The position numbers were made by a program, and so were the translations under genes. Shown here piece by piece: positions 42,720 to 52,602 of a stretch of DNA of 64,000 nt. Origin of the DNA: UBA7446 sp024639165 (GTDB taxonomy: Bacteria > Bacteroidota > Bacteroidia > Flavobacteriales > Flavobacteriaceae); NCBI GenBank assembly GCA_024639165.1, contig JAHEIX010000003.1:253073-317072 (forward strand), in the 5' to 3' direction. The notes under the pieces are model-generated. The model was not told the origin of the DNA. It saw nothing but the letters and a program-made list of their open reading frames with translations, and ran no database searches. Each line of letters opens with the position of its first letter. Position 1 is the stretch's first letter.

Positions 42720-43721
42720 TTATAATTGGCTAACGTGTGCTGCTAGATCGAGTAGTTTATTCGAGTATCCTGCTTCGTTATCGTACCAAGTAACAACTTT
42801 AAAGAAAGAGCCGTTAAGTTCAATACCTGCATTTGCATCAACTATGGAGGTGCGAGCATCGCCAATAAAGTCTTGGGAAACGACCAATTCTTCTGTGTAA
42901 CCCAAAATTCCCTTAAGCGCACCCTCAGAAGCAGCTTTAACCGCTTTCATTACGCCGTCATAGCTTGTTTCCGTTGCGAGTTTAACGGTTAGGTCAACCA
43001 CAGAAACATCTGCTGTTGGAACACGAAATGCCATACCCGTAATCTTACCTTCTAATGAAGGAATTACCTTGGTAACTGCTTTTGCAGCTCCAGTCGATGC
43101 GGGAATAATGTTTAATAAAGAAGAACGGCCTCCTCGGTAGTCTTTTCTAGATGGACCATCAACGGTCATTTGGGTTGCCGTAACTGCGTGAACGGTTGTC
43201 ATTAAAGCCTCTTCAATACCAAAAGCATCGTTTAAAACTTTGGCTAAAGGAGCCAAACAGTTCGTGGTACATGAAGCATTTGAAACAATGTTATCAGATG
43301 CTTTGGCATCTTCGTGGTTAACACCCATAACAAACATAGGCGCGTCTTTTGAAGGCGCCGAAATAACTACTTTTTTTGCACCGCCGTCTATGTGAGATTG
43401 AGCCATGTCCAAAGTGGTAAAAATACCTGTACACTCGGCAACAACTTCAGCGCCAATGGCGTCCCATTGTAAGTTTTTTGGATCGCGTTCTGCTGTAATA
43501 CGGACTGTTTTTCCATCAACAACAAGGTGGCCATCAGCGATTTCAACACTAGCATCTACTGTGCCATGAACCGAATCGTATTTTAATAGATATGCGAGGT
43601 GTTCCACATCTAAAAGATCGTTTATTGCAACGATATCAATATCGTCTCTTTTAAGTGATGCACGAAAGACCATTCTACCGATTCTTCCAAATCCATTAAT
43701 TCCAATTTTTAGGTTTGCCAT
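42720..43721 (-). CDS. gapA: type I glyceraldehyde-3-phosphate dehydrogenase
   Basis: The glycolytic NAD enzyme: Rossmann start KIGINGFGRIGRMVFRA, catalytic Cys at residue 151 in SNASCTTNCLAPLAKVL, and HAVTATQMTVDGPSRKDYRG, with the final WYDNEAGYSNKL. Length (333 aa) is standard. It follows pfkA by 18 bp and precedes the sugar kinase by 4 bp. Confidence 0.97.
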   Translation of the reverse strand: MANLKIGINGFGRIGRMVFRASLKRDDIDIVAINDLLDVEHLAYLLKYDSVHGTVDASVEIADGHLVVDGKTVRITAERDPKNLQWDAIGAEVVAECTGIFTTLDMAQSHIDGGAKKVVISAPSKDAPMFVMGVNHEDAKASDNIVSNASCTTNCLAPLAKVLNDAFGIEEALMTTVHAVTATQMTVDGPSRKDYRGGRSSLLNIIPASTGAAKAVTKVIPSLEGKITGMAFRVPTADVSVVDLTVKLATETSYDGVMKAVKAASEGALKGILGYTEELVVSQDFIGDARTSIVDANAGIELNGSFFKVVTWYDNEAGYSNKLLDLAAHVSQL

Positions 43722-43739
43722 AGTAATTTAATTTTTAAT

Positions 43740-44744
43740 TTAAAGTCTCATTATTTCTGATACACGAACAAGCTCGTTATCAATTTTCGATTTCCCTTTG
43801 ATGGCTTTTTCTAAAGGGGTTAATATCATTTTTCCGTCACCGATTCCAACCATATAGCCAGATGTACCCTTGCGCAATTCTTCAACGGCTCTAAGTCCCA
43901 TTCTGCTGGCTAGCACACGATCAAAACAACTTGGAGCACCTCCGCGTTGCATGTGGCCAAGCACAGAGACCCGTACCTCATAGTTAGGAAGGTTTTCCTC
44001 TATATATTCGGCTAATTCAAAAACGTTTTTTCCAATTTTATCACCCTCTGCTACCATAACAATACTAGAGAGTTTTCCAGATTTTTTTGAGCGTTTGAGC
44101 GATTCTAACAAACGATCTAATCCCATATCTTCTTCTGGAATAAGGATTTCTTCAGCGCCAGCGCCAATACCAGAGTTCAAGGCTATATGGCCTGCGTCAC
44201 GCCCCATTACTTCTACAAAGAATAAGCGGTTGTGAGAAATGGCGGTATCTCTAATTTTATCTACTGCTTCAACAACAGTATTCATAGCAGTGTCATAACC
44301 TAGCGTATGAGAAGTACCGTAAATATCGTTGTCAATAGTACCAGGAATTCCAATAACAGGAATACCAAATTCTTGTTGAAAAATTAAGCCTCCAGTAAAA
44401 CTCCCATCGCCCCCAATAACTACTAGTGCGTCAATATTTTTTTGCTGTAAGTTGGCAAATGCTTTTTTACGACCTTCTTTAGTTCTAAATTCGCTAGAGC
44501 GCGCTGACTTAAGTATAGTACCACCCTTATTGATGATATTGTTCACGCTTCTTGGCCCCAAAGGCTTTATACTACCTTCTATCATACCCTCATACCCTCT
44601 GTAAATACCAAAGCAATTAAGTTTGTAAAAAGCTGCGGAACGCACTACCGACCTGATAGCGGCATTCATACCGGGTGCATCGCCTCCTGAAGTGAGTACG
44701 GCAATGTTTGAAATTTTGACGTCAGCTGAATCTGTAGAGTTCAT
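43740..44744 (-). CDS. pfkA: 6-phosphofructokinase, ATP type
   Basis: It phosphorylates fructose-6-phosphate. The protein (334 aa) has IAVLTSGGDAPGMNAAIRS, the ATP loop GGDGSFTGG, the catalytic GTIDNDIYGTSHTLGYDTA (Asp), MGRDAGHIAL and LGHMQRGGAPSCFDR. A Gly in GGDGS favours ATP over pyrophosphate as donor. It heads the pfkA-gapA-kinase unit. Confidence 0.96.
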   Translation of the reverse strand: MNSTDSADVKISNIAVLTSGGDAPGMNAAIRSVVRSAAFYKLNCFGIYRGYEGMIEGSIKPLGPRSVNNIINKGGTILKSARSSEFRTKEGRKKAFANLQQKNIDALVVIGGDGSFTGGLIFQQEFGIPVIGIPGTIDNDIYGTSHTLGYDTAMNTVVEAVDKIRDTAISHNRLFFVEVMGRDAGHIALNSGIGAGAEEILIPEEDMGLDRLLESLKRSKKSGKLSSIVMVAEGDKIGKNVFELAEYIEENLPNYEVRVSVLGHMQRGGAPSCFDRVLASRMGLRAVEELRKGTSGYMVGIGDGKMILTPLEKAIKGKSKIDNELVRVSEIMRL

Positions 44745-44797
44745 CGTTTAAATTGCTGTGCAAATTAACGAATAATCTCTCATTTTAACCTAATGAT

Positions 44798-47700
44798 TTA
44801 AGGCTTAATGTTGTCTTTTTTGTTAAAAATTTTATTGACAAGCTCTTGGAAAGAATCGAAACGAACTTGATAACCAACTCCAATACCTTGCGTATAGCCC
44901 AAATCGTCACCAAAATATTGGAATTCATTTTCCTTATTAAACACACGCGCACGGAGGTCTCCCTTCTTATTAAGCAAGAATTCGAGTTTAACATTTCCAA
45001 TAATCATGGTCTCCTCTTCATTGCCAACAGGCACCCCTACTTTCCCGTCAATTAGAATACGCTCATTAATATTAGTTGACAAACTCACCCCTAGTCTATC
45101 GCGATTTTTAATGGAAACAGCAGCATTGCGATCGCCTTGGAGGTAATCAATACCCAAATTCAACTTATCGTTTTCATTGGTAAAAATATTATCAAAAATT
45201 CCAGATGCCTTTTCAAAAAGATTGGTTGTTAGGGTTTGGCTAGAAATTGCCGCCAACGAAACTTCATTGATAAAACTGCCCTGTGAGAGCAACGAAATGG
45301 CTTGAAGCTGTCTTCTTTCTTCATCGTTGAGCCTGTAGTTTAATTCGTTTCTAACGACTCCTGAAGCGTTTGGGAAATTAATCTCAAACGTTGGAGTTTC
45401 AGGGTTAAGCAGGTTTCCAAACAAGGTTATGGAAACGTCTGTAGGGATTTTTTGACTGATGTTATCACCCTCCAAAAGCACTGCAGGGTTAGCACCACCT
45501 GGAACCTCATAGATGGCCTGCATATTAATTTGAGCACCATACGGATCACCCTCCCAGAAAATAACACCTCCTGGTTCCAAACGAAATGTTTTGTCAATGA
45601 GTCCTAGATTCTTGAAGTTGTATATTCCTTCAAAGGCAATAAAGTCCCCCCACATAGCAAACGACCCCGCTGTATCTATTTCCATTAGGATACTCCCTGC
45701 GCCACGACCACGCAAAAAACTTTTTGTTTCGGGATCAACGACAATTTCAACCTCTGCTTCTGGCGTAACATCCAATTCAAAGTTCAATTGCAAGCCTTTT
45801 ACGGTATTGAATTGTACTGTTTCAAGTCCTTCTTCAACTTGCTTATCTATAAAATTGATGAAAGAAACGTCACCAATTTTAGTATCGTATTGAATTGGAA
45901 TAAAAATACTGGTTCCCGTAGCAGTTTCACCCACAACGTCTATTTGCATGTTTGAGAAAGCGCCGTAAAGATGAGCGTCTCCCTTAAAATAGGCATTGCC
46001 GTAATACAACGATTCTTCCGAAAAAGGTGTATCGAGCACTTCAAGTTGTGTGGCATTTATGTTCATGTCCAATCCCCAATTGGAAAAAGACTGATGGGTT
46101 AGCACACCTGTGAGTTGAGCTGTTTGATCATCACCTGAACGAAAGGGAGAAGTGTTTATACGTATTAAATCCTCACTAAATCGAAAGGGAACAGCAGCTG
46201 TAAAATTGTATAGGGTGTTTAAATAAGGCACACCCAACGTCAGCTCATCAACAACAAACTCCCCTGTGGGAATGATTTTACCCGCTGTGGAAGACAACTG
46301 TAGGTTTCCGTTGGCTCTTCCACGAAAAGGCGAAAAGACATCATTTGTCAAACCTGCAATTAACGACATGTTATAGTCTGAAAAAGCCACATCAATATCC
46401 CAAGTAGGAATGGCGTTCTGTATCCCAATAGTTCCAGTAGCTAGCAAAGCCTCTTTTCCATCATCTGATATTTGTAAGGCCAATTGATAATCTTGATTTT
46501 CTTTGTTTGATTGCAGCTTAAGATCAGCTTGTCCAAGGGATACACCATTTAAAGCTAAATCTGTCATGCGCAAACTTGAATTCCCTCCAAAACCAGAAGA
46601 AGACTGGCGGATATTGAGAAATCCATTTAGGGTTCCCTCCCACCTGTCTTTTTGAAAAGACAATAGATCCCTCAAATACACATTTGAAAATTTTACATCA
46701 ACAGCAAAAGAATCGTATCCGTTTTGACTTGCATTGGCAGTGATAGCAGAATTTTCTGTCATAAAATTTAGATTACTAAAAGCAAAATCGCTAGTACTTG
46801 TTGCGGTCAAGGTGGGACTGCCATATTGCTTATCAATGGTCCAGCGATTGTTGTTAAAGAAAAGGGCTACATCTTGAATTTCTAAAATTGCTTGGGCAGA
46901 ATCATTAATGGTAAATGCGGTATTGATTATATTAATGTCTTTTGCTTCTTTCGCAGCGCCAAATTCAATGCGACCATACAACTTATCTGAAACCTGGGCA
47001 TTGATCCATTCAACATCATATAATTTGGCTTTGGGTGTAGCTATTTCATCTATACGAATACTTGAATGATAGATGGGTTGTTTGGTGTCAATCTTTAATG
47101 ATATGCCACTTAATTGGGTATTGTTTACAGCGATACTTGGCGCGCGAACTTCAAGTTTAAAGAGAGAATCACTTGGCTTAATACTTCCTTTGATAAATGT
47201 ATTGTCATCCAATGAAACAACGCCTCCGAAAAGAGCAGATGCAATCTTTCCGCGTAAGTTGAAATTAAAATCGACGTGCTGGTTTGGAGACATAGGAAGA
47301 GGCTTGTAACGCTTAAATTGACTGCCCAAGGCGTTTTTAGCAATTACCCCCATTTCTGAAGGCTTAAAATTTCCAATCACTAAACCTGTGGCCACGTCAT
47401 CAGAATTTATATTTAATACCCGAAGTCCATTTGTAAGCCTAGATTGTGCAGACAGCGATGAGAACGAGTAGGTTTGGCCGGGTGTTATAAGTGTACCCTC
47501 ATCAATGTATAAATCCCCAATCATTTCGTCAATGTTATTGCCTTGCAATGCCAAATCAACAGAGCCAGAAAAAATACCGTCAATGCCATTGGGCAACCAC
47601 CCTAAAGCCTTAAAATCAAGTTGTTGAATTTCAGTGTTGAATGAAAAGTTCCTCATATCAGAGGCATAATCCACCTGTCCATTTAAATCAATGATAATAG

Positions 47701-49150
47701 ATTCATCTTGAATATGCATATTCCCCAAAAAGAATTTTGGGTTAATGGTTCCCTCGATGGCCAAGGTGTCGTAGCTGTATTCGCGGTAGTTAAAATTGGT
47801 AAGCTTCCCTTCAATTGCAGCATTCAAATTAGACATATCAAAACCATTTCCAAAAACGACCACGCCAAGTCCAGTGCGACCAATTGTTGGCACAGCTGTA
47901 AGTTTGCCAATATCAAAATCATCCGAAGCAAGATTAATAGAAAAGTCGCTTACTTTTGAATCAAGAGCAAAGGAGGCATTGCTTTGCATGCGCCCGAGTG
48001 CTGTTTTTAGGTCAGCCTTTACATTCCACAACTTATCATTTAGTATCACTTTAGCATCAGTAGAAAAGTCATCCAAACGCATTAAAAATTCACTGACTTC
48101 AGCGGACAGCGTAAAAGGGATGGAAGCCGTATTTTCAGCCGCATCTATCTTTAAGTCAACTTCTAAAGACCTCGTATCCTCATCCAAGATGTTTTTGATT
48201 TTTCCATCAAAATTGACAGTAGTACTTTGATGCCTAATTTGAACACCTTTTGTGGTAAAATCATAAACGGGACCATCAATAGTTCCTTTTATTTCAACAA
48301 ATTGCCCCTTCCAATTTGGCATGATTTTTATTAAATCCGATGAACCCATTGATGAGGGCTGAAGATCAATATTTAGGCTCACTTTATCTACAAAATCTTT
48401 TAATCCACCTTTAGGGTAAGTTAGCCGGATGTCCACATCAAGCACACTTTCTTTCGTTTGAATAACTGCATTTTCCAACTTCATTTGGGTTGGTGAAAAT
48501 TGATACGTTCCAGCTAGTGAGGTCAGGGCTGTATCATGCCAATTTGTTTGGGTATTAAGCTGTTGAATATCTGCACTAATTACGTCTCCAACTATTTGAA
48601 AGTTTTGAATATCAGCGTTAAGTGCCGTAAATCGCTGTGCGTCATCCTTGCTTTTATTTTGATTTTGAATAATCACGGAAGCGTCTACCAAACTGATGGA
48701 AGTCGCCACAATTTCAGTTTTACTTTTGGTGTGTTCTTCCTTGATAAAGCGATTAAAAAACTGGTTTACATTAGACTTGCTTTCGTTTTCATAGATGGTG
48801 CTATTAAACACTACATCTTTTAAAAAAACATTTCCTATCTCATTTTCACCCTGCAAGATGGCGCCTAGACGGAGGGTATTTAAACGAAGATAGCCCGCAT
48901 AAAGGAGTGTGTCTTGCTTATGGTCATAAGCCAATATGTCGTGAAGTTTAACATATCCAAAAGGAGAAACTTGTATGCTGCTGATTTCAATATTGGTGCC
49001 GAAGCGGTCATGGATACTTTTAGCAAAGCGTTGTCCAAAATAAGTTTGCGTTACTGGAAGCATTAAAACAAACACAATCAACAACATAAAAAGTAAAACA
49101 GCAGCAATGATGCTTCTTATTTTCTTTTTTATGGGAGGCTTCTTTTCCAA
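44798..49150 (-). CDS. tamB: TamB-like inner-membrane/periplasmic protein (DUF490)
   Basis: 1450 aa with one N-terminal anchor helix (IIAAVLLFMLLIVFVLMLP), a very long beta-rich periplasmic body of AsmA/TamB type (repeated GLxVxG-like strands), and a C-terminal TamB/DUF490 domain (PTDVSITLFGNLLNPETPTF, LNYRLNDEERRQLQAISLLS, then ...INERILIDGKVGVPVG). Such proteins bridge the two membranes for lipid or outer-membrane-protein transport. It is divergent from tsaD. Confidence 0.92.
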   Translation of the reverse strand: MEKKPPIKKKIRSIIAAVLLFMLLIVFVLMLPVTQTYFGQRFAKSIHDRFGTNIEISSIQVSPFGYVKLHDILAYDHKQDTLLYAGYLRLNTLRLGAILQGENEIGNVFLKDVVFNSTIYENESKSNVNQFFNRFIKEEHTKSKTEIVATSISLVDASVIIQNQNKSKDDAQRFTALNADIQNFQIVGDVISADIQQLNTQTNWHDTALTSLAGTYQFSPTQMKLENAVIQTKESVLDVDIRLTYPKGGLKDFVDKVSLNIDLQPSSMGSSDLIKIMPNWKGQFVEIKGTIDGPVYDFTTKGVQIRHQSTTVNFDGKIKNILDEDTRSLEVDLKIDAAENTASIPFTLSAEVSEFLMRLDDFSTDAKVILNDKLWNVKADLKTALGRMQSNASFALDSKVSDFSINLASDDFDIGKLTAVPTIGRTGLGVVVFGNGFDMSNLNAAIEGKLTNFNYREYSYDTLAIEGTINPKFFLGNMHIQDESIIIDLNGQVDYASDMRNFSFNTEIQQLDFKALGWLPNGIDGIFSGSVDLALQGNNIDEMIGDLYIDEGTLITPGQTYSFSSLSAQSRLTNGLRVLNINSDDVATGLVIGNFKPSEMGVIAKNALGSQFKRYKPLPMSPNQHVDFNFNLRGKIASALFGGVVSLDDNTFIKGSIKPSDSLFKLEVRAPSIAVNNTQLSGISLKIDTKQPIYHSSIRIDEIATPKAKLYDVEWINAQVSDKLYGRIEFGAAKEAKDINIINTAFTINDSAQAILEIQDVALFFNNNRWTIDKQYGSPTLTATSTSDFAFSNLNFMTENSAITANASQNGYDSFAVDVKFSNVYLRDLLSFQKDRWEGTLNGFLNIRQSSSGFGGNSSLRMTDLALNGVSLGQADLKLQSNKENQDYQLALQISDDGKEALLATGTIGIQNAIPTWDIDVAFSDYNMSLIAGLTNDVFSPFRGRANGNLQLSSTAGKIIPTGEFVVDELTLGVPYLNTLYNFTAAVPFRFSEDLIRINTSPFRSGDDQTAQLTGVLTHQSFSNWGLDMNINATQLEVLDTPFSEESLYYGNAYFKGDAHLYGAFSNMQIDVVGETATGTSIFIPIQYDTKIGDVSFINFIDKQVEEGLETVQFNTVKGLQLNFELDVTPEAEVEIVVDPETKSFLRGRGAGSILMEIDTAGSFAMWGDFIAFEGIYNFKNLGLIDKTFRLEPGGVIFWEGDPYGAQINMQAIYEVPGGANPAVLLEGDNISQKIPTDVSITLFGNLLNPETPTFEINFPNASGVVRNELNYRLNDEERRQLQAISLLSQGSFINEVSLAAISSQTLTTNLFEKASGIFDNIFTNENDKLNLGIDYLQGDRNAAVSIKNRDRLGVSLSTNINERILIDGKVGVPVGNEEETMIIGNVKLEFLLNKKGDLRARVFNKENEFQYFGDDLGYTQGIGVGYQVRFDSFQELVNKIFNKKDNIKP

Positions 49151-49155
49151 AGTGT

Positions 49156-49163
49156 TAATTTTG
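49156..49163 (+). promoter_or_regulatory. -7 box for tsaD
   Basis: TAATTTTG (TAnnTTTG) ends 16 bp before the TTG start at 49180. An in-frame TAA at 49156-49158, within the same box, excludes any earlier tsaD start. Confidence 0.55.
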
Positions 49164-49179
49164 TGAATATATATTTATT

Positions 49180-50175
49180 TTGGCAACTATCATTTTAGGT
49201 ATTGAAACTTCTTGCGACGACACAGCAGCTGCGGTGCTTGTCGATGGCAAATTACGTGCCAACGTCGTTTCGCAACAGCTCGAACACGAAAATTACGGTG
49301 GTGTAATTCCGGAATTAGCATCGAGAGCGCACGTGGAACGCATTGTCGCTGTTGTAGAAACTTCACTGTCAAAAGCAAATATCGACAAAAAAGACCTAAC
49401 CGCAGTAGCCTATACGCAAGGCCCTGGCCTTCTTGGATCGCTGCTTGTAGGAAATGCTTTTGCAAAATCGCTTTCGCTTGCCCTAAACATTCCTCTTGTT
49501 GCTGTTCACCACATGCAGGCGCATTTGTTGGTGCATTTTATTGACGATGCTTTTCCTACGCCTCATTTTCCGTTTTTAGGATTAACCGTTTCTGGTGGGC
49601 ATACGCAGCTAGTGCGCGTTGAAAATGCTTCCTCTTTTGATGTATTGGGTGAAACTCTCGACGATGCTGCTGGTGAAGCGTTTGATAAAACAGGCAAAAT
49701 GCTAGGATTGCCCTACCCTGCCGGACCTATCATAGACAAATACGCCGCACTTGGCACCGCAAAATTTACTTTTGGCAAGCCAACGGTAGCCGATTTAAAT
49801 TTTAGCTTTAGTGGCCTTAAAACAAGTGTATTATACTTCTTAAGATCGGCACAAGACAAAGACTCGGATTTTATTAAAAATAACCTTCACGACTTATGTG
49901 CCTCTATTCAAGCGGCTATCGTATCCATCTTGGTAGAAAAAGTAAAAACGGCCGTTAAGCAGACAAGCCTTAAACAAGTTGTTTTAGGAGGTGGTGTTTC
50001 CGCTAACAGTGGTTTGCGTAAAGCACTTGAAACTTGTAACATCACATTGTTTCTGCCCCCTCTGCCCTACACCACTGACAATGCTGCTATGATTGCCATG
50101 GCGGGCTATTTAAAATATAAAGCAGGAGCGTTTGACAGCCTATCTAGTGAACCAAAAGCAAGAGTTTTAATCTGA
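49180..50175 (+). CDS. tsaD: tRNA threonylcarbamoyladenosine synthase component TsaD
   Basis: It forms the t6A37 modification on tRNAs reading ANN codons, together with TsaB and TsaE. Motifs: ILGIETSCDDTAAAVL (nucleotide binding), AYTQGPGLLGSLLVG, the metal-binding His pair in HHMQAHLLVHF, and GGGVSANSGLR. It has 331 aa. The start codon must be TTG: no ATG or GTG lies between the in-frame TAA 24 bp upstream and the conserved N-terminus. It is followed by rsmE with a one-base overlap. Confidence 0.95.
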   Translation: MATIILGIETSCDDTAAAVLVDGKLRANVVSQQLEHENYGGVIPELASRAHVERIVAVVETSLSKANIDKKDLTAVAYTQGPGLLGSLLVGNAFAKSLSLALNIPLVAVHHMQAHLLVHFIDDAFPTPHFPFLGLTVSGGHTQLVRVENASSFDVLGETLDDAAGEAFDKTGKMLGLPYPAGPIIDKYAALGTAKFTFGKPTVADLNFSFSGLKTSVLYFLRSAQDKDSDFIKNNLHDLCASIQAAIVSILVEKVKTAVKQTSLKQVVLGGGVSANSGLRKALETCNITLFLPPLPYTTDNAAMIAMAGYLKYKAGAFDSLSSEPKARVLI

Positions 50176-50870
50176 TGCAGCAATTTTTGACACCCAATAT
50201 AGACCCAGCATCAGAAAGCTACATCTTCAGCGAAGTTGAAAGTAAACACGTAGCCAAAGTGCTGCGTAAAAATGTAGGCGACATATTAAACTTAACCAAC
50301 GGAAAAGGGCAACTTATAACAGCAAAACTGAGTTTGGTTTCTCCCAAAAGTTGTGTTGTTAAGCTTTTGGAAATCAAAAATATTCCAGTGCCGAAGACTG
50401 CCATTCACATGGTTGTGGCTCCGACCAAAAACACAAGTAGATTTGAGTGGTTTTTGGAAAAAGCTACAGAGCTTGGTGTTTATAAAATTACGCCTGTGTT
50501 ATGTGATAGAAGTGAAAGGAAACACATCAAGCACGAACGCTGTGAAAAGATTATTCACGCTGCAGTAAAACAATCCCTACGCGCCTATGTGCCTATACTA
50601 GCGCCCTTAACACCACTTAAAGAATTAGAAATTAAGACACCAGCCTTTATGGCGCATTGTGAGGACAGCCCTAAAAAAAGCTTAAAAGATGTAGTTAATG
50701 GACAAATCAAATGCACTATACTCATTGGCCCAGAAGGGGATTTTTCCAAAAGCGAAATAGCATGGGCAAATGATCAAAATATTACAGCCGTACATCTTGG
50801 CAACAATAGGCTGCGAACAGAAACAGCTGCACTAGCAGCATTGCACACTGCATTGCTGATGAATCCATAA
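50175..50870 (+). CDS. rsmE: 16S rRNA (uracil-1498-N3)-methyltransferase
   Basis: A SPOUT methyltransferase (231 aa). An N-terminal PUA-like domain (SKHVAKVLRKNVGDILNLTNGKG) is followed by the knotted domain with WFLEKATELGV, the AdoMet loop ILIGPEGDFSKSEIAWA and LGNNRLRTETAALAALH. It lies in a unit with tsaD, starting on the last base of the tsaD stop. Confidence 0.95.
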   Translation: MQQFLTPNIDPASESYIFSEVESKHVAKVLRKNVGDILNLTNGKGQLITAKLSLVSPKSCVVKLLEIKNIPVPKTAIHMVVAPTKNTSRFEWFLEKATELGVYKITPVLCDRSERKHIKHERCEKIIHAAVKQSLRAYVPILAPLTPLKELEIKTPAFMAHCEDSPKKSLKDVVNGQIKCTILIGPEGDFSKSEIAWANDQNITAVHLGNNRLRTETAALAALHTALLMNP

Positions 50871-50890
50871 TATTTTTTTACCTTAGAAAT

Positions 50891-51973
50891 GTGAATGCAA
50901 ATAATCTTACGCGCGGAATTGTACAAGCCTTCCTTATTATAGTTGGGCTCATCACACTATTTAATCTTGTCATGATGGCACAGTCTCTATTAGGCTATGT
51001 GTTTTTAGCAATTGTTGTCTCTCTCGTAGGTCAACCCATAAAGGGGTTTTTAACGAGGATACTTAAATTTAAAAACACCCTTGCTACCGTTGTTACGCTT
51101 TTAGTGCTACTGTTGCTCATTCTTGGACTTGGATCTTTGGTTGTGCCAGTAATTACCACGCAAGCGCAAAATTTATCGCTACTTCAGATAGACCAATGGG
51201 AAGCCGATTTACTCAGGTTGGTTTCAGACTTAGATATGTATTTTGAGAAATACGACATAAACCTCACGGAAAATATTAAAGACCTGCTGTCTAAAGTTGA
51301 CTTTAGCTTCCTTCCCAACCTTTTAAATGGATTTTTAGGATTTTTAGGCGGATTTACCATTGCGCTATTTTCTGTTTTATTTATCAGTTTCTTTTTGCTA
51401 AAAGACAGTTCGCTGTTATTGAGAAGTATTTTGCTCGTATTTGCTAATGACAAAAAAGAACGCATAGAGCGCTCCTTTACTCGAGTTGTTAGCTTGTTAT
51501 CTCGATATTTTTCTGGCATCCTTTTACAAATAACCATCTTATTCTTATTTTACTCTGGTGTTCTGCTGATTTTTGGTATCCCAAACGCACTTACTATTGC
51601 CCTTATATGTGCTTTGTTTAACATCATTCCTTACATAGGCCCTCTGGCTGGTGGCGTTTTAATGATTATTCTTACCATGGTGAGCAATCTTGATGCAGAC
51701 ATAGCTAGTGTAATTGTACCAAAAACCATTTATGTATTTATCGGATTTGTGGTCGGTCAACTCATAGACAACTTCTTTTCACAACCTTATATTTTTTCAA
51801 AGAGTGTTAAATCTCACCCGCTTGAAATATTTCTTATTATCATTTTAGCAGGACTCTTGGCTGGACCAATAGGTATGCTTTTGGCTGTACCTATGTACAC
51901 CGTTTTAAAAGTGATTTTGAGTGAGTTTTTGAGTGAAAATAGAATTGTCAAAGCTTTAACTAAAAACATGTAA
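50891..51973 (+). CDS. AI-2E-family transporter (TqsA/PerM type)
   Basis: 360 aa with about eight membrane helices. Family features are a charged stretch in the middle, FSGILLQITILFLFYSGVL, the FNIIPYIGPLAGGVLMIILT motif and a final PIGMLLAVPMYTVLKVI. Despite the name, the family's substrates are mostly unproven; some act in Na+(Li+)/H+ exchange. The start is GTG at 50891; the nearby ATG at 50889 is immediately followed by TGA. Confidence 0.9.
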   Translation: MNANNLTRGIVQAFLIIVGLITLFNLVMMAQSLLGYVFLAIVVSLVGQPIKGFLTRILKFKNTLATVVTLLVLLLLILGLGSLVVPVITTQAQNLSLLQIDQWEADLLRLVSDLDMYFEKYDINLTENIKDLLSKVDFSFLPNLLNGFLGFLGGFTIALFSVLFISFFLLKDSSLLLRSILLVFANDKKERIERSFTRVVSLLSRYFSGILLQITILFLFYSGVLLIFGIPNALTIALICALFNIIPYIGPLAGGVLMIILTMVSNLDADIASVIVPKTIYVFIGFVVGQLIDNFFSQPYIFSKSVKSHPLEIFLIIILAGLLAGPIGMLLAVPMYTVLKVILSEFLSENRIVKALTKNM

Positions 51974-51975
51974 TT

Positions 51976-52290
51976 ATGCTATACGTAACTACCGAAACCA
52001 TAGCTGGAAAAAAAATTGTTGAATCTTTAGGTATGGCGCGGGGCAGTACGGTTCGTTCTCGCAACATTGGAAGAGATATTTTTGCTTCAATTAAAAATAT
52101 TGTAGGGGGTGAAATTGAAGAGTATACCAAACTACAAGCAGATGCGCGCGAACAAGCTTTAAAACGCATGATAGACGACGCAAACCGTATGGATGCTGAT
52201 GCTGTGGTAAATGTTCGATTTACAACTTCTGTTGTTTCCCAAGGGGCTTCTGAGATTCTTGCCTTTGGTACTGCTGTTAAAATAAACTAG
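51976..52290 (+). CDS. YbjQ-family (DUF74) putative heavy-metal-binding protein
   Basis: 104 aa with the family core GSTVRSRNIGRDIFASIKNI, a GGEIEEYTKLQADAREQALKRM helix and NRMDADAVVNVRF, then EILAFGTAVKI. The fold forms pentamers. The heavy-metal label is a database convention and no clear metal motif is visible. It lies 2 bp after the permease gene and touches the start of the next small gene. Confidence 0.88.
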   Translation: MLYVTTETIAGKKIVESLGMARGSTVRSRNIGRDIFASIKNIVGGEIEEYTKLQADAREQALKRMIDDANRMDADAVVNVRFTTSVVSQGASEILAFGTAVKIN

Positions 52291-52395
52291 ATGAATCGTA
52301 TTATTTGGATTGCTGTTATTGCAGCTGTAATATTTGCCGTTATCAACCGAATTCGTCAAAAAGATAAAGAAGATTTTGACCAACGCGATAATTAG
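52291..52395 (+). CDS. 34-aa single-helix membrane peptide
   Basis: An ATG directly after the YbjQ stop opens 34 codons: a hydrophobic helix (IIWIAVIAAVIFAVI, residues 4-18) and a charged tail (RIRQKDKEDFDQRDN). The zero spacing and clean helix-plus-tail design support a real cotranslated gene. The family is not recognised. Confidence 0.6.
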   Translation: MNRIIWIAVIAAVIFAVINRIRQKDKEDFDQRDN

Positions 52396-52426
52396 TTGGC
52401 GGATTGCTTCTGATAACGTATTTTTG
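52396..52426 (+). promoter_or_regulatory. promoter of the tRNA-Ser/tRNA-Arg unit
   Basis: TTG at 52396-52398 and TATTTTTG at 52419-52426 are 20 bp apart, matching the Flavobacterium consensus TTG-N17-23-TAnnTTTG. The first tRNA begins 22 bp downstream. This is the best two-part promoter match I found in the window. Confidence 0.65.
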
Positions 52427-52447
52427 CCGGCGCTTTATTGCTTTAAA

Positions 52448-52531
52448 GGAGAGGTGCCAGAGTGGTAATGGAGCAGATTGCTAATCTGTCAACGCGTAAG
52501 TGTTGCCTGGGTTCGAATCCCAGTCTCTCCG
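52448..52531 (+). tRNA. tRNA-Ser (anticodon GCT)
   Basis: The acceptor stem GGAGAGG pairs with TCTCTCC (one G-T pair), the anticodon loop is TTGCTAA, and the T arm reads GGGTTCGAATCCC. A variable arm of the class II type is present (about 84 nt in all). The discriminator base is G and CCA is not encoded. It reads AGC and AGU codons. Confidence 0.95.
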
Positions 52532-52602
52532 CAACTTAACTCAAGCTTTTTGGAATTCTTTTAGAACTTTCAAAAAGCTTTGAAGTTAACTAGCAAAGAT
52601 TA

